From: Pseudomonas sp. MWU13-2105
GTDB taxonomy: Bacteria > Pseudomonadota > Gammaproteobacteria > Pseudomonadales > Pseudomonadaceae
Length of the DNA stretch: 64,000 nt
Assembly (NCBI RefSeq): GCF_023242315.1
Contig: NZ_JALLIY010000021.1
Coordinates: 88,866-152,865, forward strand
Reading direction: 5' to 3'
Part shown: positions 48,543 through 57,906 of the stretch, one piece after another
Layout of the letters: every line of letters starts with the position of its first letter
How positions within the stretch are numbered: position 1 is the first letter of the stretch
The notes under the pieces: generated by a model
Told to the model about the DNA's origin: nothing
The model's database searches: none
The model's input: the letters and a program-made list of their open reading frames with translations, nothing else
Program-made: the position numbers and the translations under genes

Positions 48543-49043
48543 ATGGAATTCGCTTTCTATTTCGCATCGGGTGTCGCTGTTCTGTCCACGCTGCGCGTGA
48601 TCACCAACACCAACCCTGTGCATGCCCTGCTCTACCTGATTATCTCGCTGATCGCCGTGGCGATGACCTTCTTCAGTCTCGGTGCGCCGTTTGCCGGGGC
48701 CCTGGAAGTGATCGCCTACGCCGGTGCCATCATGGTGCTGTTCGTGTTCGTGGTGATGATGCTGAACCTCGGTCCGGCTTCGGTGCTGCAAGAACGTGAC
48801 TGGCTCAAGCCGGGAATCTGGATCGGTCCGGTGATCCTCTCCGCCCTGCTGCTGCTCGAACTGCTCTATGTGCTGTTCAGCCACGGCAGCGGCGTGGCTA
48901 TCGGTCAAACCACCGTGGGCGCCAAGGCCGTGGGCATCAGCCTGTTCGGCCCGTACCTGCTGGCGGTCGAACTCGCCTCGATGCTGCTGCTCGCCGCAGC
49001 CATCACGGCATTCCACTTGGGCCGCAACGAGGCGAAGGAGTAA
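48543..49043 (+). CDS. nuoJ: NADH-quinone oxidoreductase subunit J
   Basis: A 166-residue membrane subunit with about five helices. YAGAIMVLFVFVVMMLNLG is the conserved third helix, which undergoes the alpha-to-pi transition in complex I. AAGGAAG is the ribosome-binding site. It is three bases from nuoK. Confidence 0.96.
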   Translation: MEFAFYFASGVAVLSTLRVITNTNPVHALLYLIISLIAVAMTFFSLGAPFAGALEVIAYAGAIMVLFVFVVMMLNLGPASVLQERDWLKPGIWIGPVILSALLLLELLYVLFSHGSGVAIGQTTVGAKAVGISLFGPYLLAVELASMLLLAAAITAFHLGRNEAKE

Positions 49044-49046
49044 TTC

Positions 49047-49355
49047 ATGCCTGCTATCCCTCTTGAACATGGCCTGGCCGTCGCCGGCATCCTGTTCAGC
49101 CTCGGCCTGATCGGCCTGATGGTCCGCCGTAACATCCTTTTCGTGCTGATGAGCCTGGAGGTGATGATGAACGCCGCCGCCCTGGCCTTCATCGTCGCGG
49201 GCTCCCGTTGGGCGCAGCCGGATGGACAGATCATGTTCATCCTGGTGATCAGCCTGGCAGCCGCCGAGGCCAGTATCGGCCTGGCGATCCTGCTGCAACT
49301 GTATCGCCGCTTCCACACGCTCGATATCGACGCTGCCAGTGAGATGCGCGGATGA
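49047..49355 (+). CDS. nuoK: NADH-quinone oxidoreductase subunit K
   Basis: A 102-residue three-helix membrane subunit (MrpC-like). The conserved glutamates lie in LMSLEVMMNAAALAF and SLAAAEASIGLAILLQLYR. It overlaps nuoL by four bases (ATGA). Confidence 0.97.
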   Translation: MPAIPLEHGLAVAGILFSLGLIGLMVRRNILFVLMSLEVMMNAAALAFIVAGSRWAQPDGQIMFILVISLAAAEASIGLAILLQLYRRFHTLDIDAASEMRG

Positions 49356-51205
49356 ACATGATCTTTCTGACTTTCGTATTCCCCCTGCTCGGTTTCCTGC
49401 TGCTGTCGTTCTCCCGTGGACGCCTCTCGGAAAACCTCTCGGCCCTGATCGGCGTCGGCTCCATCGGCCTGTCGGCCATCGTCGCCGCCTATGTGATCTG
49501 GCAATTCAACGTCGCGCCGCCCGAGGGCGGCCACTACACCCTGGTGCTGTGGCAGTGGATGTCGGTGGCGGGCTTTGCCCCCAACTTCGCCCTGTACGTC
49601 GACGGCCTGTCGATCACCATGCTCGGCGTGGTGGTCGGCGTGGGTTTCCTGATCCACCTGTTCGCCTCCTGGTACATGCGCGGTGAAGACGGTTACTCGC
49701 GCTTCTTCGCCTACACCAACCTGTTTATCGCCAGCATGCTGTTCCTGGTCCTCGGCGATAACCTGTTGTTCCTGTACTTCGGCTGGGAAGGCGTGGGCCT
49801 GTGCTCCTACCTGTTGATCGGTTTCTACTACAGCAACCGCAACAACGGTAACGCCGCCCTCAAGGCCTTTATCGTCACCCGGATCGGCGACGTGTTCATG
49901 GCCATCGGCCTGTTCATCCTGTTCACCCAGTTGGGCACGCTGAATATCCAGGAACTGCTGGTCAAGGCGCCGGAGCACTTCAAGGTCGGCGACTTCTGGA
50001 TCGTCCTGGCGACCCTGATGCTGCTCGGTGGTGCGGTCGGTAAATCCGCGCAACTGCCGCTGCAGACCTGGCTGGCGGACGCGATGGCCGGTCCGACCCC
50101 GGTTTCGGCACTGATCCACGCCGCGACCATGGTCACCGCCGGTGTCTACCTGATCGCCCGAACCCACGGTCTGTTCAGCCTGGCGCCGGATATCCTGCAC
50201 CTGGTCGGCATCGTCGGCGGCGTGACCCTGGTCCTGGCCGGCTTCGCCGCCCTGGTCCAGACCGACATCAAGCGGATCCTCGCCTACTCGACCATGAGCC
50301 AGATCGGCTACATGTTCCTGGCCCTGGGCGTCGGTGCCTGGGAAGGCGCGATCTTCCACCTGATGACCCACGCCTTCTTCAAGGCCCTGCTGTTCCTCGC
50401 GTCCGGTGCGGTGATCGTCGCCTGCCATCACGAGCAGAACATCTTCAAGATGGGCGGCCTGTGGAAGAAACTGCCGTTGGCCTACACCAGCTTCATCGTC
50501 GGTGGTGCCGCCCTGGCCGCCCTGCCGATCGTCACTGCCGGTTTCTACTCCAAGGATGAAATCCTCTGGGAAGCCTTCGCCAGCGGTAACCAGAATCTGC
50601 TCTATGCAGGCCTGGTCGGCGCGTTCATGACCTCGCTGTACACCTTCCGCCTGATCTTCATCACCTTCCACGGTGAAGCCAAGACCGAAGCCCACGCCGG
50701 CCACGGGATCGCCCACTGGCTGCCACTGGGCGTGCTGATCGTGCTGTCGACCTTCATCGGTGCCTGGATTCATCCGCCACTGGCCGGCGTCCTGCCGGAA
50801 AGCGCCGGGCATGCCGGCGGCGAAGCCAAGCACAGCCTGGAAATCACCTCGGGCGCCATCGCCCTGGCCGGTATCCTGCTGGCCGCGGTGCTGTTCCTCG
50901 GCAAGCGGCGTTTCGTCACGGCGGTCGCCAACAGCGGCATCGGCCGTTTCCTTTCAGCCTGGTGGTTCGCCGCCTGGGGCTTCGACTGGATCTACGACAA
51001 GCTGTTCGTCAAGCCGTACCTGGCGATCAGTCATCTGCTGCGCAAAGACCCGCTCGACCAGACCATCGGCCTGATCCCGCGTCTGGCCAAAGGCGGTCAC
51101 AACGCCCTGAGCCGCACCGAGACCGGTCAGCTGCGCTGGTATGCCGCGTCGATCGCCGCCGGTGCCGTCGTGGTGCTGGGCGCCATTGTGCTGGTAGCGG
51201 TCTGA
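49352..51205 (+). CDS. nuoL: NADH-quinone oxidoreductase subunit L
   Basis: A 617-residue antiporter-like proton-pumping subunit. Key motifs: FLYFGWEGVGLCSYLLIGFY (conserved Glu), GKSAQLPLQTWLADAMAGPT with TPVSALIHAATMVTAGVYL, and the C-terminal lateral helix. The 40-bp gap to nuoM is covered by a mini-ORF. Confidence 0.97.
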   Translation: MNMIFLTFVFPLLGFLLLSFSRGRLSENLSALIGVGSIGLSAIVAAYVIWQFNVAPPEGGHYTLVLWQWMSVAGFAPNFALYVDGLSITMLGVVVGVGFLIHLFASWYMRGEDGYSRFFAYTNLFIASMLFLVLGDNLLFLYFGWEGVGLCSYLLIGFYYSNRNNGNAALKAFIVTRIGDVFMAIGLFILFTQLGTLNIQELLVKAPEHFKVGDFWIVLATLMLLGGAVGKSAQLPLQTWLADAMAGPTPVSALIHAATMVTAGVYLIARTHGLFSLAPDILHLVGIVGGVTLVLAGFAALVQTDIKRILAYSTMSQIGYMFLALGVGAWEGAIFHLMTHAFFKALLFLASGAVIVACHHEQNIFKMGGLWKKLPLAYTSFIVGGAALAALPIVTAGFYSKDEILWEAFASGNQNLLYAGLVGAFMTSLYTFRLIFITFHGEAKTEAHAGHGIAHWLPLGVLIVLSTFIGAWIHPPLAGVLPESAGHAGGEAKHSLEITSGAIALAGILLAAVLFLGKRRFVTAVANSGIGRFLSAWWFAAWGFDWIYDKLFVKPYLAISHLLRKDPLDQTIGLIPRLAKGGHNALSRTETGQLRWYAASIAAGAVVVLGAIVLVAV

Positions 51206-51207
51206 CT

Positions 51208-51249
51208 ATGAACCTTGCGACATTGCGAAAGGAATTGAGCCCGTCATGA
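51208..51249 (+). CDS. Possible 13-codon coupling mini-ORF between nuoL and nuoM
   Basis: ATG at 51208, three bases after the nuoL stop, opens a frame encoding MNLATLRKELSPS whose TGA overlaps the nuoM ATG as ATGA. It contains the nuoM ribosome-binding site (AAAGGAA). It has only a weak Shine-Dalgarno itself. It may couple nuoM translation to nuoL or be chance. Confidence 0.3.
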   Translation: MNLATLRKELSPS

Positions 51250-52778
51250 TTCTGCCTTGGCTAATCCTGATCCCCTTTATCGGTGGCCTGCTGTGCTGGC
51301 TGGGTGAGCGTTTCAGCGCCACCCTCCCGCGCTGGATCGCGCTGCTGACCATGTCCCTCGAACTTGCCCTCGGCCTCTGGCTGTGGGCCCACGGGGATTT
51401 CCACCTGGCCCCGGCGCCTGGCGCCGATCCGACCTTCGCGCTTGAGTTCAAGCACGTCTGGATCCAGCGCTTCGGCATCAACGTGCACCTGGCCCTCGAC
51501 GGCCTGTCGCTGCTGATGATCCTGCTGACCGGCCTGCTGGGTATCCTCTCGGTACTCTGCTCGTGGAAAGAGATCCAGCATCGCGTGGGCTTCTTCCACC
51601 TGAACCTGATGTGGATCCTGGGCGGTGTCATCGGCGTGTTCCTCGCCCTCGACCTGTTCATGTTCTTCTTCTTCTGGGAAATGATGCTGGTGCCGATGTA
51701 CTTCCTCATCGCGCTCTGGGGTCACAGTTCTTCGGACGGCAAGAAAACCCGGATCTACGCGGCGACCAAGTTCTTCATCTTCACCCAGGCTTCCGGCCTG
51801 ATCATGTTGGTGGCGATCCTCGGTCTGGTACTGGTCAACTTCAACAACACCGGTGTGATGACGTTCAACTACACCGACCTGTTGAAAACCAAGATGTCGT
51901 TGACCACCGAGTACATCCTGATGCTCGGTTTCTTCATCGCCTTCGCGGTGAAGCTGCCAGTGGTGCCGTTCCACTCCTGGCTGCCGGACGCCCACGCCCA
52001 GGCGCCGACCGCCGGCTCCGTGGACCTGGCCGGTATCTTGCTGAAAACCGCTGCCTACGGTCTGTTGCGTTTCGCCCTGCCGCTGTTCCCGAATGCCTCG
52101 GCCGAGTTCGCGCCGATTGCCATGACCCTGGGTCTGATCGGGATCTTCTACGGCGCGTTCCTGGCCTTCGCGCAAACCGACATCAAGCGCCTGATCGCCT
52201 TCTCCAGCGTTTCGCACATGGGCTTCGTGCTGATCGGGATCTACTCCGGCAGCCAGCAGGCCCTGCAAGGCGCGGTGATCCAGATGCTCGCCCACGGCCT
52301 GTCGGCGGCGGCACTGTTTATCCTCAGTGGCCAACTCTACGAGCGCACCCACACCCGCGACATGCGTGAAATGGGTGGCCTGTGGTCGAAGATCGCCTAC
52401 CTGCCGGCCATCAGCCTGTTCTTCGCGGCCGCGTCGCTGGGCCTGCCAGGTACCGGCAACTTCGTCGGCGAGTTCCTGATCCTGATCGGCACCTTCGTCG
52501 CGGCACCGTGGATTACCGCGATTGCCACTTCGGGCCTGGTGTTCGGTTCGGTCTACTCGCTGATCATGATTCACCGTGCCTACTTCGGCCCGTCCAAATC
52601 CGATGCCGTGATGCATGGCATGGATGGCCGCGAACTGATCATGGTGCTGGGACTGGCGGTGCTGCTGATCTACATCGGCGTGTACCCGCAACCGTTCCTC
52701 GATACTTCCGCCGCCACCATGCATGGTGTGCAGCAGTGGCTCGGCACCGCCTTCACTCAACTCGCTTCGGCCCGGTAA
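51246..52778 (+). CDS. nuoM: NADH-quinone oxidoreductase subunit M
   Basis: A 510-residue antiporter-like proton-pumping subunit with about 14 helices. FFFFWEMMLVPMYFLIALWG carries the conserved glutamate and KLPVVPFHSWLPDAHAQAPT the pump motif, followed by AGSVDLAGILLKTAAYGLLR. It lies seven bases from nuoN. Confidence 0.97.
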   Translation: MILPWLILIPFIGGLLCWLGERFSATLPRWIALLTMSLELALGLWLWAHGDFHLAPAPGADPTFALEFKHVWIQRFGINVHLALDGLSLLMILLTGLLGILSVLCSWKEIQHRVGFFHLNLMWILGGVIGVFLALDLFMFFFFWEMMLVPMYFLIALWGHSSSDGKKTRIYAATKFFIFTQASGLIMLVAILGLVLVNFNNTGVMTFNYTDLLKTKMSLTTEYILMLGFFIAFAVKLPVVPFHSWLPDAHAQAPTAGSVDLAGILLKTAAYGLLRFALPLFPNASAEFAPIAMTLGLIGIFYGAFLAFAQTDIKRLIAFSSVSHMGFVLIGIYSGSQQALQGAVIQMLAHGLSAAALFILSGQLYERTHTRDMREMGGLWSKIAYLPAISLFFAAASLGLPGTGNFVGEFLILIGTFVAAPWITAIATSGLVFGSVYSLIMIHRAYFGPSKSDAVMHGMDGRELIMVLGLAVLLIYIGVYPQPFLDTSAATMHGVQQWLGTAFTQLASAR

Positions 52779-52785
52779 GAGCGCT

Positions 52786-54249
52786 ATGGACCTGACGACT
52801 CAACATTTTATTGCGCTTGCACCGCTGCTGATCACCAGTCTCACCGTTGTCGTGGTGATGCTGGCGATCGCCTGGCGCCGCAACCACTCACAGACCTTCC
52901 TGCTTTCGGTGGCCGGTCTCAACCTGGCGCTGCTGTCGATCATACCGGCGTTGAAAGTCGCGCCACTGGCGGTGACAACGCTGATCCAGATCGATGACTT
53001 CGCCTGCCTGTACATGGCCCTGATCCTGGTCGCCACCCTGGCCTGCGTCACCCTCGCCCATGCCTACCTGGGTGATGGCGGCGATGGCTACCCGGGCAAC
53101 CGAGAAGAACTCTACCTGCTGATCCTGATGGCCGCCGCCGGCGGCCTGGTCCTGGTCAGCGCGCAGCACCTGGCCAGCCTGTTCATCGGCCTGGAACTGC
53201 TCTCGGTACCGGTCTACGGCCTGGTGGCTTATGCCTTCTTCAACAAGCGCTCGCTGGAAGCCGGCATCAAGTACATGGTGCTGTCGGCCGCGGGTTCGGC
53301 CTTCCTGCTGTTCGGCATGGCCCTGCTCTACGCCGAAGCCGGCACCCTGAGCTTCAGCGGTATCGGTCACGCCCTGGCCGCCACCGGCCTGCCAAGCCCG
53401 ATCGCCCAACTGGGCCTGGGCATGATGCTGGTCGGCCTGGCGTTCAAGCTGTCGCTGGTGCCGTTCCACCTGTGGACCCCGGACGTCTACGAAGGCGCGC
53501 CGGCGCCGGTGGCGGCGTTCCTCGCCACTGCCAGCAAGGTCGCGGTGTTCGCCGTGATGATCCGTCTGTTCCAGATCTCGCCGGTGGCCAGCAGTGGTGT
53601 ACTGAGCAATGTGCTGGCGGTGATCGCCATCGCTTCGATCCTGGTGGGTAACCTGCTGGCGCTGACCCAGAACAACCTCAAGCGTCTGCTCGGTTATTCC
53701 TCCATCGCCCACTTCGGCTACCTGCTGATCGCCCTGGTGGCGAGCAAGGGCATGGCCGTGGAAGCCATGGGCGTGTACCTGGTCACCTACGTGATCACCA
53801 GCCTCGGCGCGTTCGGCGTGATCACCCTGATGTCCTCGCCTTACAAGGGCCGTGACGCGGATGCCCTGTACGAGTACCGCGGCCTGTTCTGGCGCCGTCC
53901 GTACCTGACCGCGGTACTGACCGTGATGATGCTGTCGCTGGCCGGTATCCCGCTGACCGCCGGCTTTATCGGCAAGTTCTACATCATCGCGACCGGTGTC
54001 GAGTCCCATCACTGGTGGCTGATCGGTTCGCTGGTGCTGGGCAGTGCCATCGGCGTGTTCTACTACCTGCGCGTGATGGTCACCCTGTACCTGATCGAAC
54101 CGAACCTGCGTCGTGTCGATGCCCAGCTACACTGGGAACAGCAGGCTGGCGGCGTGATGCTGCTGGCGATCGCGGTACTGGCCTTCTTCCTCGGCCTGTA
54201 CCCGCAACCGCTGCTGGAACTGGTGCAACACGCGATACTGGCGAGCTAA
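52786..54249 (+). CDS. nuoN: NADH-quinone oxidoreductase subunit N
   Basis: A 487-residue antiporter-like subunit, last of the operon. LFIGLELLSVPVYGLVAYAF carries the conserved glutamate; FKLSLVPFHLWTPDVYEGAP and PVAAFLATASKVAVFAV are the pump motifs. The ATG at 52786 is preferred to upstream in-frame codons inside nuoM. A terminator follows 21 bp after the stop. Confidence 0.97.
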   Translation: MDLTTQHFIALAPLLITSLTVVVVMLAIAWRRNHSQTFLLSVAGLNLALLSIIPALKVAPLAVTTLIQIDDFACLYMALILVATLACVTLAHAYLGDGGDGYPGNREELYLLILMAAAGGLVLVSAQHLASLFIGLELLSVPVYGLVAYAFFNKRSLEAGIKYMVLSAAGSAFLLFGMALLYAEAGTLSFSGIGHALAATGLPSPIAQLGLGMMLVGLAFKLSLVPFHLWTPDVYEGAPAPVAAFLATASKVAVFAVMIRLFQISPVASSGVLSNVLAVIAIASILVGNLLALTQNNLKRLLGYSSIAHFGYLLIALVASKGMAVEAMGVYLVTYVITSLGAFGVITLMSSPYKGRDADALYEYRGLFWRRPYLTAVLTVMMLSLAGIPLTAGFIGKFYIIATGVESHHWWLIGSLVLGSAIGVFYYLRVMVTLYLIEPNLRRVDAQLHWEQQAGGVMLLAIAVLAFFLGLYPQPLLELVQHAILAS

Positions 54250-54270
54250 ACAGTCGCCGGCTGTACCCGA

Positions 54271-54305
54271 CACCCCGCCCGAGGCAACTCCGGCGGGGTG
54301 TTTTG
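54271..54305 (+). terminator. Terminator of the nuo operon
   Basis: CACCCCGCC pairs with GGCGGGGTG around a 12-base loop, followed by TTTTGTTTT. Confidence 0.88.
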
Positions 54306-54328
54306 TTTTCAAGGTCCGAGAATACCTT

Positions 54329-54354
54329 GCAGGAGCCGACTTGCCGGCTCCTGC
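54329..54354. repeat. Compact REP-like palindrome
   Basis: GCAGGAGCCG and CGGCTCCTGC around ACTTGC, a folded-back REP of the GAGCCGGC family, between nuoN and trhP. Confidence 0.6.
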
Positions 54355-54438
54355 AGGGAGTGATGCACCATAGACCCAGATCAATAACCCCGGACTCCAA
54401 ATGCCTTAGCCTCGCGACCTTTTGCGAACGATCCGACC

Positions 54439-55773
54439 ATGGCCCTCCCCTCCCCCGAACTGCTGGCCCCCGCCGGCACCCTGAAGAACATGCGCTACGC
54501 CTTCGCCTATGGCGCCGATGCGGTCTACGCCGGCCAGCCGCGCTACAGCCTGCGGGTGCGCAACAACGAGTTCGACCACGCCAACCTGGCCCTTGGCATC
54601 CAGGAAGCCCAGGCCCAGGGCAAGCGCTTCTATGTGGTGGTGAACATCGCCCCGCACAATGCCAAGCTCAAGACCTTTCTCAAGGACCTGGCGCCGGTGA
54701 TCGACATGGCCCCGGATGCGCTGATCATGTCCGACCCCGGGCTGATCATGCTGGTACGCGAGTATTTTCCGCAGATGCCGATCCACCTGTCGGTGCAGGC
54801 CAATACGGTGAACTGGGCCAGCGTGCGCTTCTGGCAGCAACTGGGGCTGAGCCGGATCATCCTCTCCCGGGAACTGTCCCTGGAGGAAATCGGCGAGATC
54901 CGCGAGCAAGTACCGGACATGGAGCTGGAGGTGTTCGTCCACGGCGCGCTGTGCATGGCCTATTCCGGGCGCTGCCTGCTCTCCGGCTACATGAATCGCC
55001 GCGATGCCAACCAGGGCAGTTGCACCAATGCCTGCCGTTGGCAGTACAAGGCGCAGCCGGCCACGGAGAACCTGCTGGGCGAGATTGTCCAGGCGTTCGA
55101 TCCCGTCGAACCGACCCTCGGTCTCGGGGCGCCGACCGAGCAGGTGTTCCTGCTCCAGGAAGCCCAGCGACCGGATGAGTCGATGCCGGCCTTCGAGGAC
55201 GAGCACGGCACCTACATCATGAACGCCAAGGACCTGCGCGCCGTGCAGCATGTCGAGCGATTGACGGGCATGGGCGTGCATTCGCTGAAGATCGAAGGTC
55301 GGACCAAATCGCATTTCTACTGCGCGCGAACGACCCAGGTCTATCGCCGGGCGATTGATGATGCCGTGGCCGGGCGGGCGTTTGATCGCAGCCTGATGCA
55401 TGACCTCGAGTCATTGGCCCAGCGCGGCTACACAGAGGGTTTCCTGCGTCGCCATGTGCATGACGAGTATCAGAATTACCAGCACGGCAGCTCGGTTTCG
55501 GAACGCCAGCAGTTTGTCGGGGAGCTGACGGGGGAACGGCGCGAAGGGCTGGCCCAGGTCAAGGTGAAGAACCGCTTTGGGCTGGGCGATCATCTGGAGC
55601 TGATGACCCCCGCGGGCAATCTGCATTTCGATCTGGATGAGCTGCACAATGAGCGCGGCGAGCGGATCGAGGTAGCGCCCGGGGATGGGCACACGGTGTA
55701 CCTGCCGGTACCGGATGAGGTGGAGTTGCGGTTCGGGTTGTTGATGCGGGATGTCACGACCGGCGAACAATAA
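54439..55773 (+). CDS. trhP: tRNA 5-hydroxyuridine synthesis protein TrhP (U32 peptidase family)
   Basis: A 444-residue protein of the U32 family, YegQ branch (E. coli 453 residues). It begins SPELLAPAGTLKNMRYAFAY, with the family pattern EVFVHGALCMAYSGRCLLSG and the cysteine cluster SCTNACRWQYK, which probably holds an iron-sulfur cluster. TrhP is required, in parallel with TrhO, for 5-hydroxylation of U34 in tRNA, with prephenate needed in E. coli. In many Pseudomonas genomes this gene follows nuoN, as I recall. No clear terminator follows. Confidence 0.9.
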   Translation: MALPSPELLAPAGTLKNMRYAFAYGADAVYAGQPRYSLRVRNNEFDHANLALGIQEAQAQGKRFYVVVNIAPHNAKLKTFLKDLAPVIDMAPDALIMSDPGLIMLVREYFPQMPIHLSVQANTVNWASVRFWQQLGLSRIILSRELSLEEIGEIREQVPDMELEVFVHGALCMAYSGRCLLSGYMNRRDANQGSCTNACRWQYKAQPATENLLGEIVQAFDPVEPTLGLGAPTEQVFLLQEAQRPDESMPAFEDEHGTYIMNAKDLRAVQHVERLTGMGVHSLKIEGRTKSHFYCARTTQVYRRAIDDAVAGRAFDRSLMHDLESLAQRGYTEGFLRRHVHDEYQNYQHGSSVSERQQFVGELTGERREGLAQVKVKNRFGLGDHLELMTPAGNLHFDLDELHNERGERIEVAPGDGHTVYLPVPDEVELRFGLLMRDVTTGEQ

Positions 55774-55887
55774 ACTGTGGATGGCAAGCAGGCCCTGATA
55801 CCACCCAGTTAAAGCCGGACACGCTCCCACAGTATCTGTGCCGTACGCAGGAATTGCGTCAGACACAAAACTGTAGGGGCTGGCCTG

Positions 55888-57570
55888 TTAGATCCGGAAC
55901 TGCCCCACCAACTTGCCCAGGCTCTGTCCCAGCTCCGCCAGGCTGCGGGAAGTCTGGGCACTGCGCTGGGTTTCATCGGCGACGCTGTCCACCGCCGAGG
56001 CGATCTGGTGCACGCTGCGGTTGATCTCTTCGGCCACCGCGGTCTGCTCGTCGGCGGCACTGGCGATCTGTGCGTTCATGGTGTTGATGGTGCCGATCAA
56101 CTGCGCCATGGTATCCAGCGACGCACCGGCCTCGTTGGCCCGGTCCGAAGTGCCGTCGCCGGCCTCGCTGGAACGGCGCATGGCTTCCACCGCCACCTGC
56201 GTGCCCTGTTGCAGGCGGTCGATCATGCCCTGGATTTCCTGGGTGCTCTGCTGGGTCCGACTGGCCAGCGCCCGCACTTCATCGGCCACCACCGCAAAAC
56301 CACGCCCCGCCTCACCGGCCCGCGCGGCCTCGATGGCGGCGTTGAGCGCCAGCAGGTTGGTCTGTTCGGCAATCGAACGAATCACCCCGAGTACGCTGAC
56401 AATCGAAGTCACGTCCTGCTGCAGGCTGTCCAGGGTGGTGCCGCTGTGACGGATGTCCTTCACCAGTGCATGGATCTGTTGGATGCTGCCGTCGACCACG
56501 CGCTTGGCGGTCTTGCCCTCGGCATCGGTCTGCTGCGCGGCGACCGCCGCCCCTTGCGCGCCACGTGCCACTTCCTGGGCCGCCGAGGACATCTGGTTGA
56601 TCGCCGTGGCCACCTGGTCGGTTTCGTGGCGTTGTCGCTCCATCGCCTGTTCCGAACGCTGGGTCTGGTCGCTGACCTGGGAGACCAGGGTGGTCAGTTG
56701 CACGGTCATGTCGCTGATCTGCCGCACCAGGCCATGGATCTTGTCGACAAAACGGTTGAAAGAGCCGGCCAACTGTCCCAGTTCATCCTCGCTGGTGATC
56801 TCCAGGCGCCGTGTCAGGTCGCCCTCCCCGGCCGCGATATCGTCCAGGCTGAGCTTCATCAGTTGCAACGGGCGCAAAATGCTATTGCCCATCAGCACTC
56901 CGACGAACGCGATCACCAGCAACACCACCAGGGCAATCCCGAAGATGCTCAGGACCACCCCTTCCATACGTTGATGGACCTTGGCCTCGACCTCGGCGAC
57001 CTGAGCCTCGATGCCATCGAGGTTGACGAAGGTACCGATGGCCATATCCCACTTGGGCAGGAATTCGGTGTAGGCGATCTTGGGCACCAACACTTGCTCG
57101 TTGGTGGCCAGCGACGCGCTGTATCTCAGGTAATGACTACCGTCCCTGGCGACCCGCACCAGCTCGCGGGTGAAGTAGACGCCATTCGCGTCGTGGGCGT
57201 CGTTGAAATTCTTGCCGATACCGTCGGGGTTGTCGCTCTTGAACACCCGCACGATCTGCGAGTCGGTGCCAAAGAAGTAACCGTCCTTGCCGAACTTGAT
57301 ACTCGACAGCAGTTTCACCGCCTGGGCCCGGGCCACCATGTCGCCCTGGGCCGACGCGTCGTAGAGCGGCTTGATCGCGGTGATCGCCAGATTGACGTAA
57401 TTCTGCAAGGTCACCTTGGCCTCCGACAGCAGACGCTGGCGGGTTTCCTCCACTTCATCCTTGGCCTGGTTTTGCAAGATCCACACCATGGTCAGGCTGA
57501 TCACCAGGGCGCAGAGCATTACCGGCAGTACCGCGAGGGACACGACTTTGGTCTTCAGGCTCAGGCGCAT
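55888..57570 (-). CDS. Methyl-accepting chemotaxis protein, sCache type (copy 1)
   Basis: A 560-residue chemoreceptor. One transmembrane helix (about 8-30), a periplasmic single-Cache domain (about 35-190, with GKDGYFFGTDSQIVRV), a second helix (about 205-228), HAMP, and a signalling domain with the hairpin EQTNLLALNAAIEAARAGE. It lacks a C-terminal CheR-binding pentapeptide (ends GQFRI). Its sequence is near-identical to the next upstream gene over the cytoplasmic half. P. aeruginosa has a single-Cache malate receptor (CtpM) at the equivalent place after nuoN, so an organic-acid ligand is plausible, not shown. Confidence 0.94.
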   Translation of the reverse strand: MRLSLKTKVVSLAVLPVMLCALVISLTMVWILQNQAKDEVEETRQRLLSEAKVTLQNYVNLAITAIKPLYDASAQGDMVARAQAVKLLSSIKFGKDGYFFGTDSQIVRVFKSDNPDGIGKNFNDAHDANGVYFTRELVRVARDGSHYLRYSASLATNEQVLVPKIAYTEFLPKWDMAIGTFVNLDGIEAQVAEVEAKVHQRMEGVVLSIFGIALVVLLVIAFVGVLMGNSILRPLQLMKLSLDDIAAGEGDLTRRLEITSEDELGQLAGSFNRFVDKIHGLVRQISDMTVQLTTLVSQVSDQTQRSEQAMERQRHETDQVATAINQMSSAAQEVARGAQGAAVAAQQTDAEGKTAKRVVDGSIQQIHALVKDIRHSGTTLDSLQQDVTSIVSVLGVIRSIAEQTNLLALNAAIEAARAGEAGRGFAVVADEVRALASRTQQSTQEIQGMIDRLQQGTQVAVEAMRRSSEAGDGTSDRANEAGASLDTMAQLIGTINTMNAQIASAADEQTAVAEEINRSVHQIASAVDSVADETQRSAQTSRSLAELGQSLGKLVGQFRI

Positions 57571-57606
57571 GATGATGCTCTCTTATAGGAATAGACAGTC
57601 AACAGG

Positions 57607-57633
57607 TTAACGGCTTGGGGCGAGCAAAGTTGA
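57607..57633 (-). promoter_or_regulatory. FliA (sigma-28) promoter of chemoreceptor copy 1
   Basis: On the minus strand: TCAA, 15 bases, GCCGTTAA. The Pseudomonas FliA consensus is close to TCAAG-N12..15-GCCGATAA, so only one base of the -10 differs. The -10 lies 37 bases before the ATG at 57570, leaving a short leader with AAGAGAG as ribosome-binding site. Confidence 0.8.
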
Positions 57634-57756
57634 GCATAGTGGCTATGACAGGACGACGAACAGCACATCATGAGCGCCAAGGAAATTTATGCGATTCGGC
57701 GCGTTGTTGCGGGATCCAGCGCAGGTATAGGTATCGGCCGCCTGGACGGACACTAT

Positions 57757-57903
57757 CGCCGGCAAGCCGGCTCCCACAAGGGCCCGGTAGTATCCTGGCC
57801 TGGTGCGCGCCGGGAGCCTGCTTGCAGGCCCCCACAGTGCGCGAGTCGTACCCGAGGCTTGGGTGCGACTGAAAAACCTGCGGGCGCCGGCTTGCCGGCG
57901 ATG
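57757..57903. repeat. REPIN between the two chemoreceptors
   Basis: CGCCGGCAAGCCGGCTCCC at 57757 and the inverted GGGCGCCGGCTTGCCGGCG ending near 57903, four bases before the stop of copy 2. The 57571-57906 space otherwise holds only the promoter of copy 1. Confidence 0.8.
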
Positions 57904-57906
57904 CTT

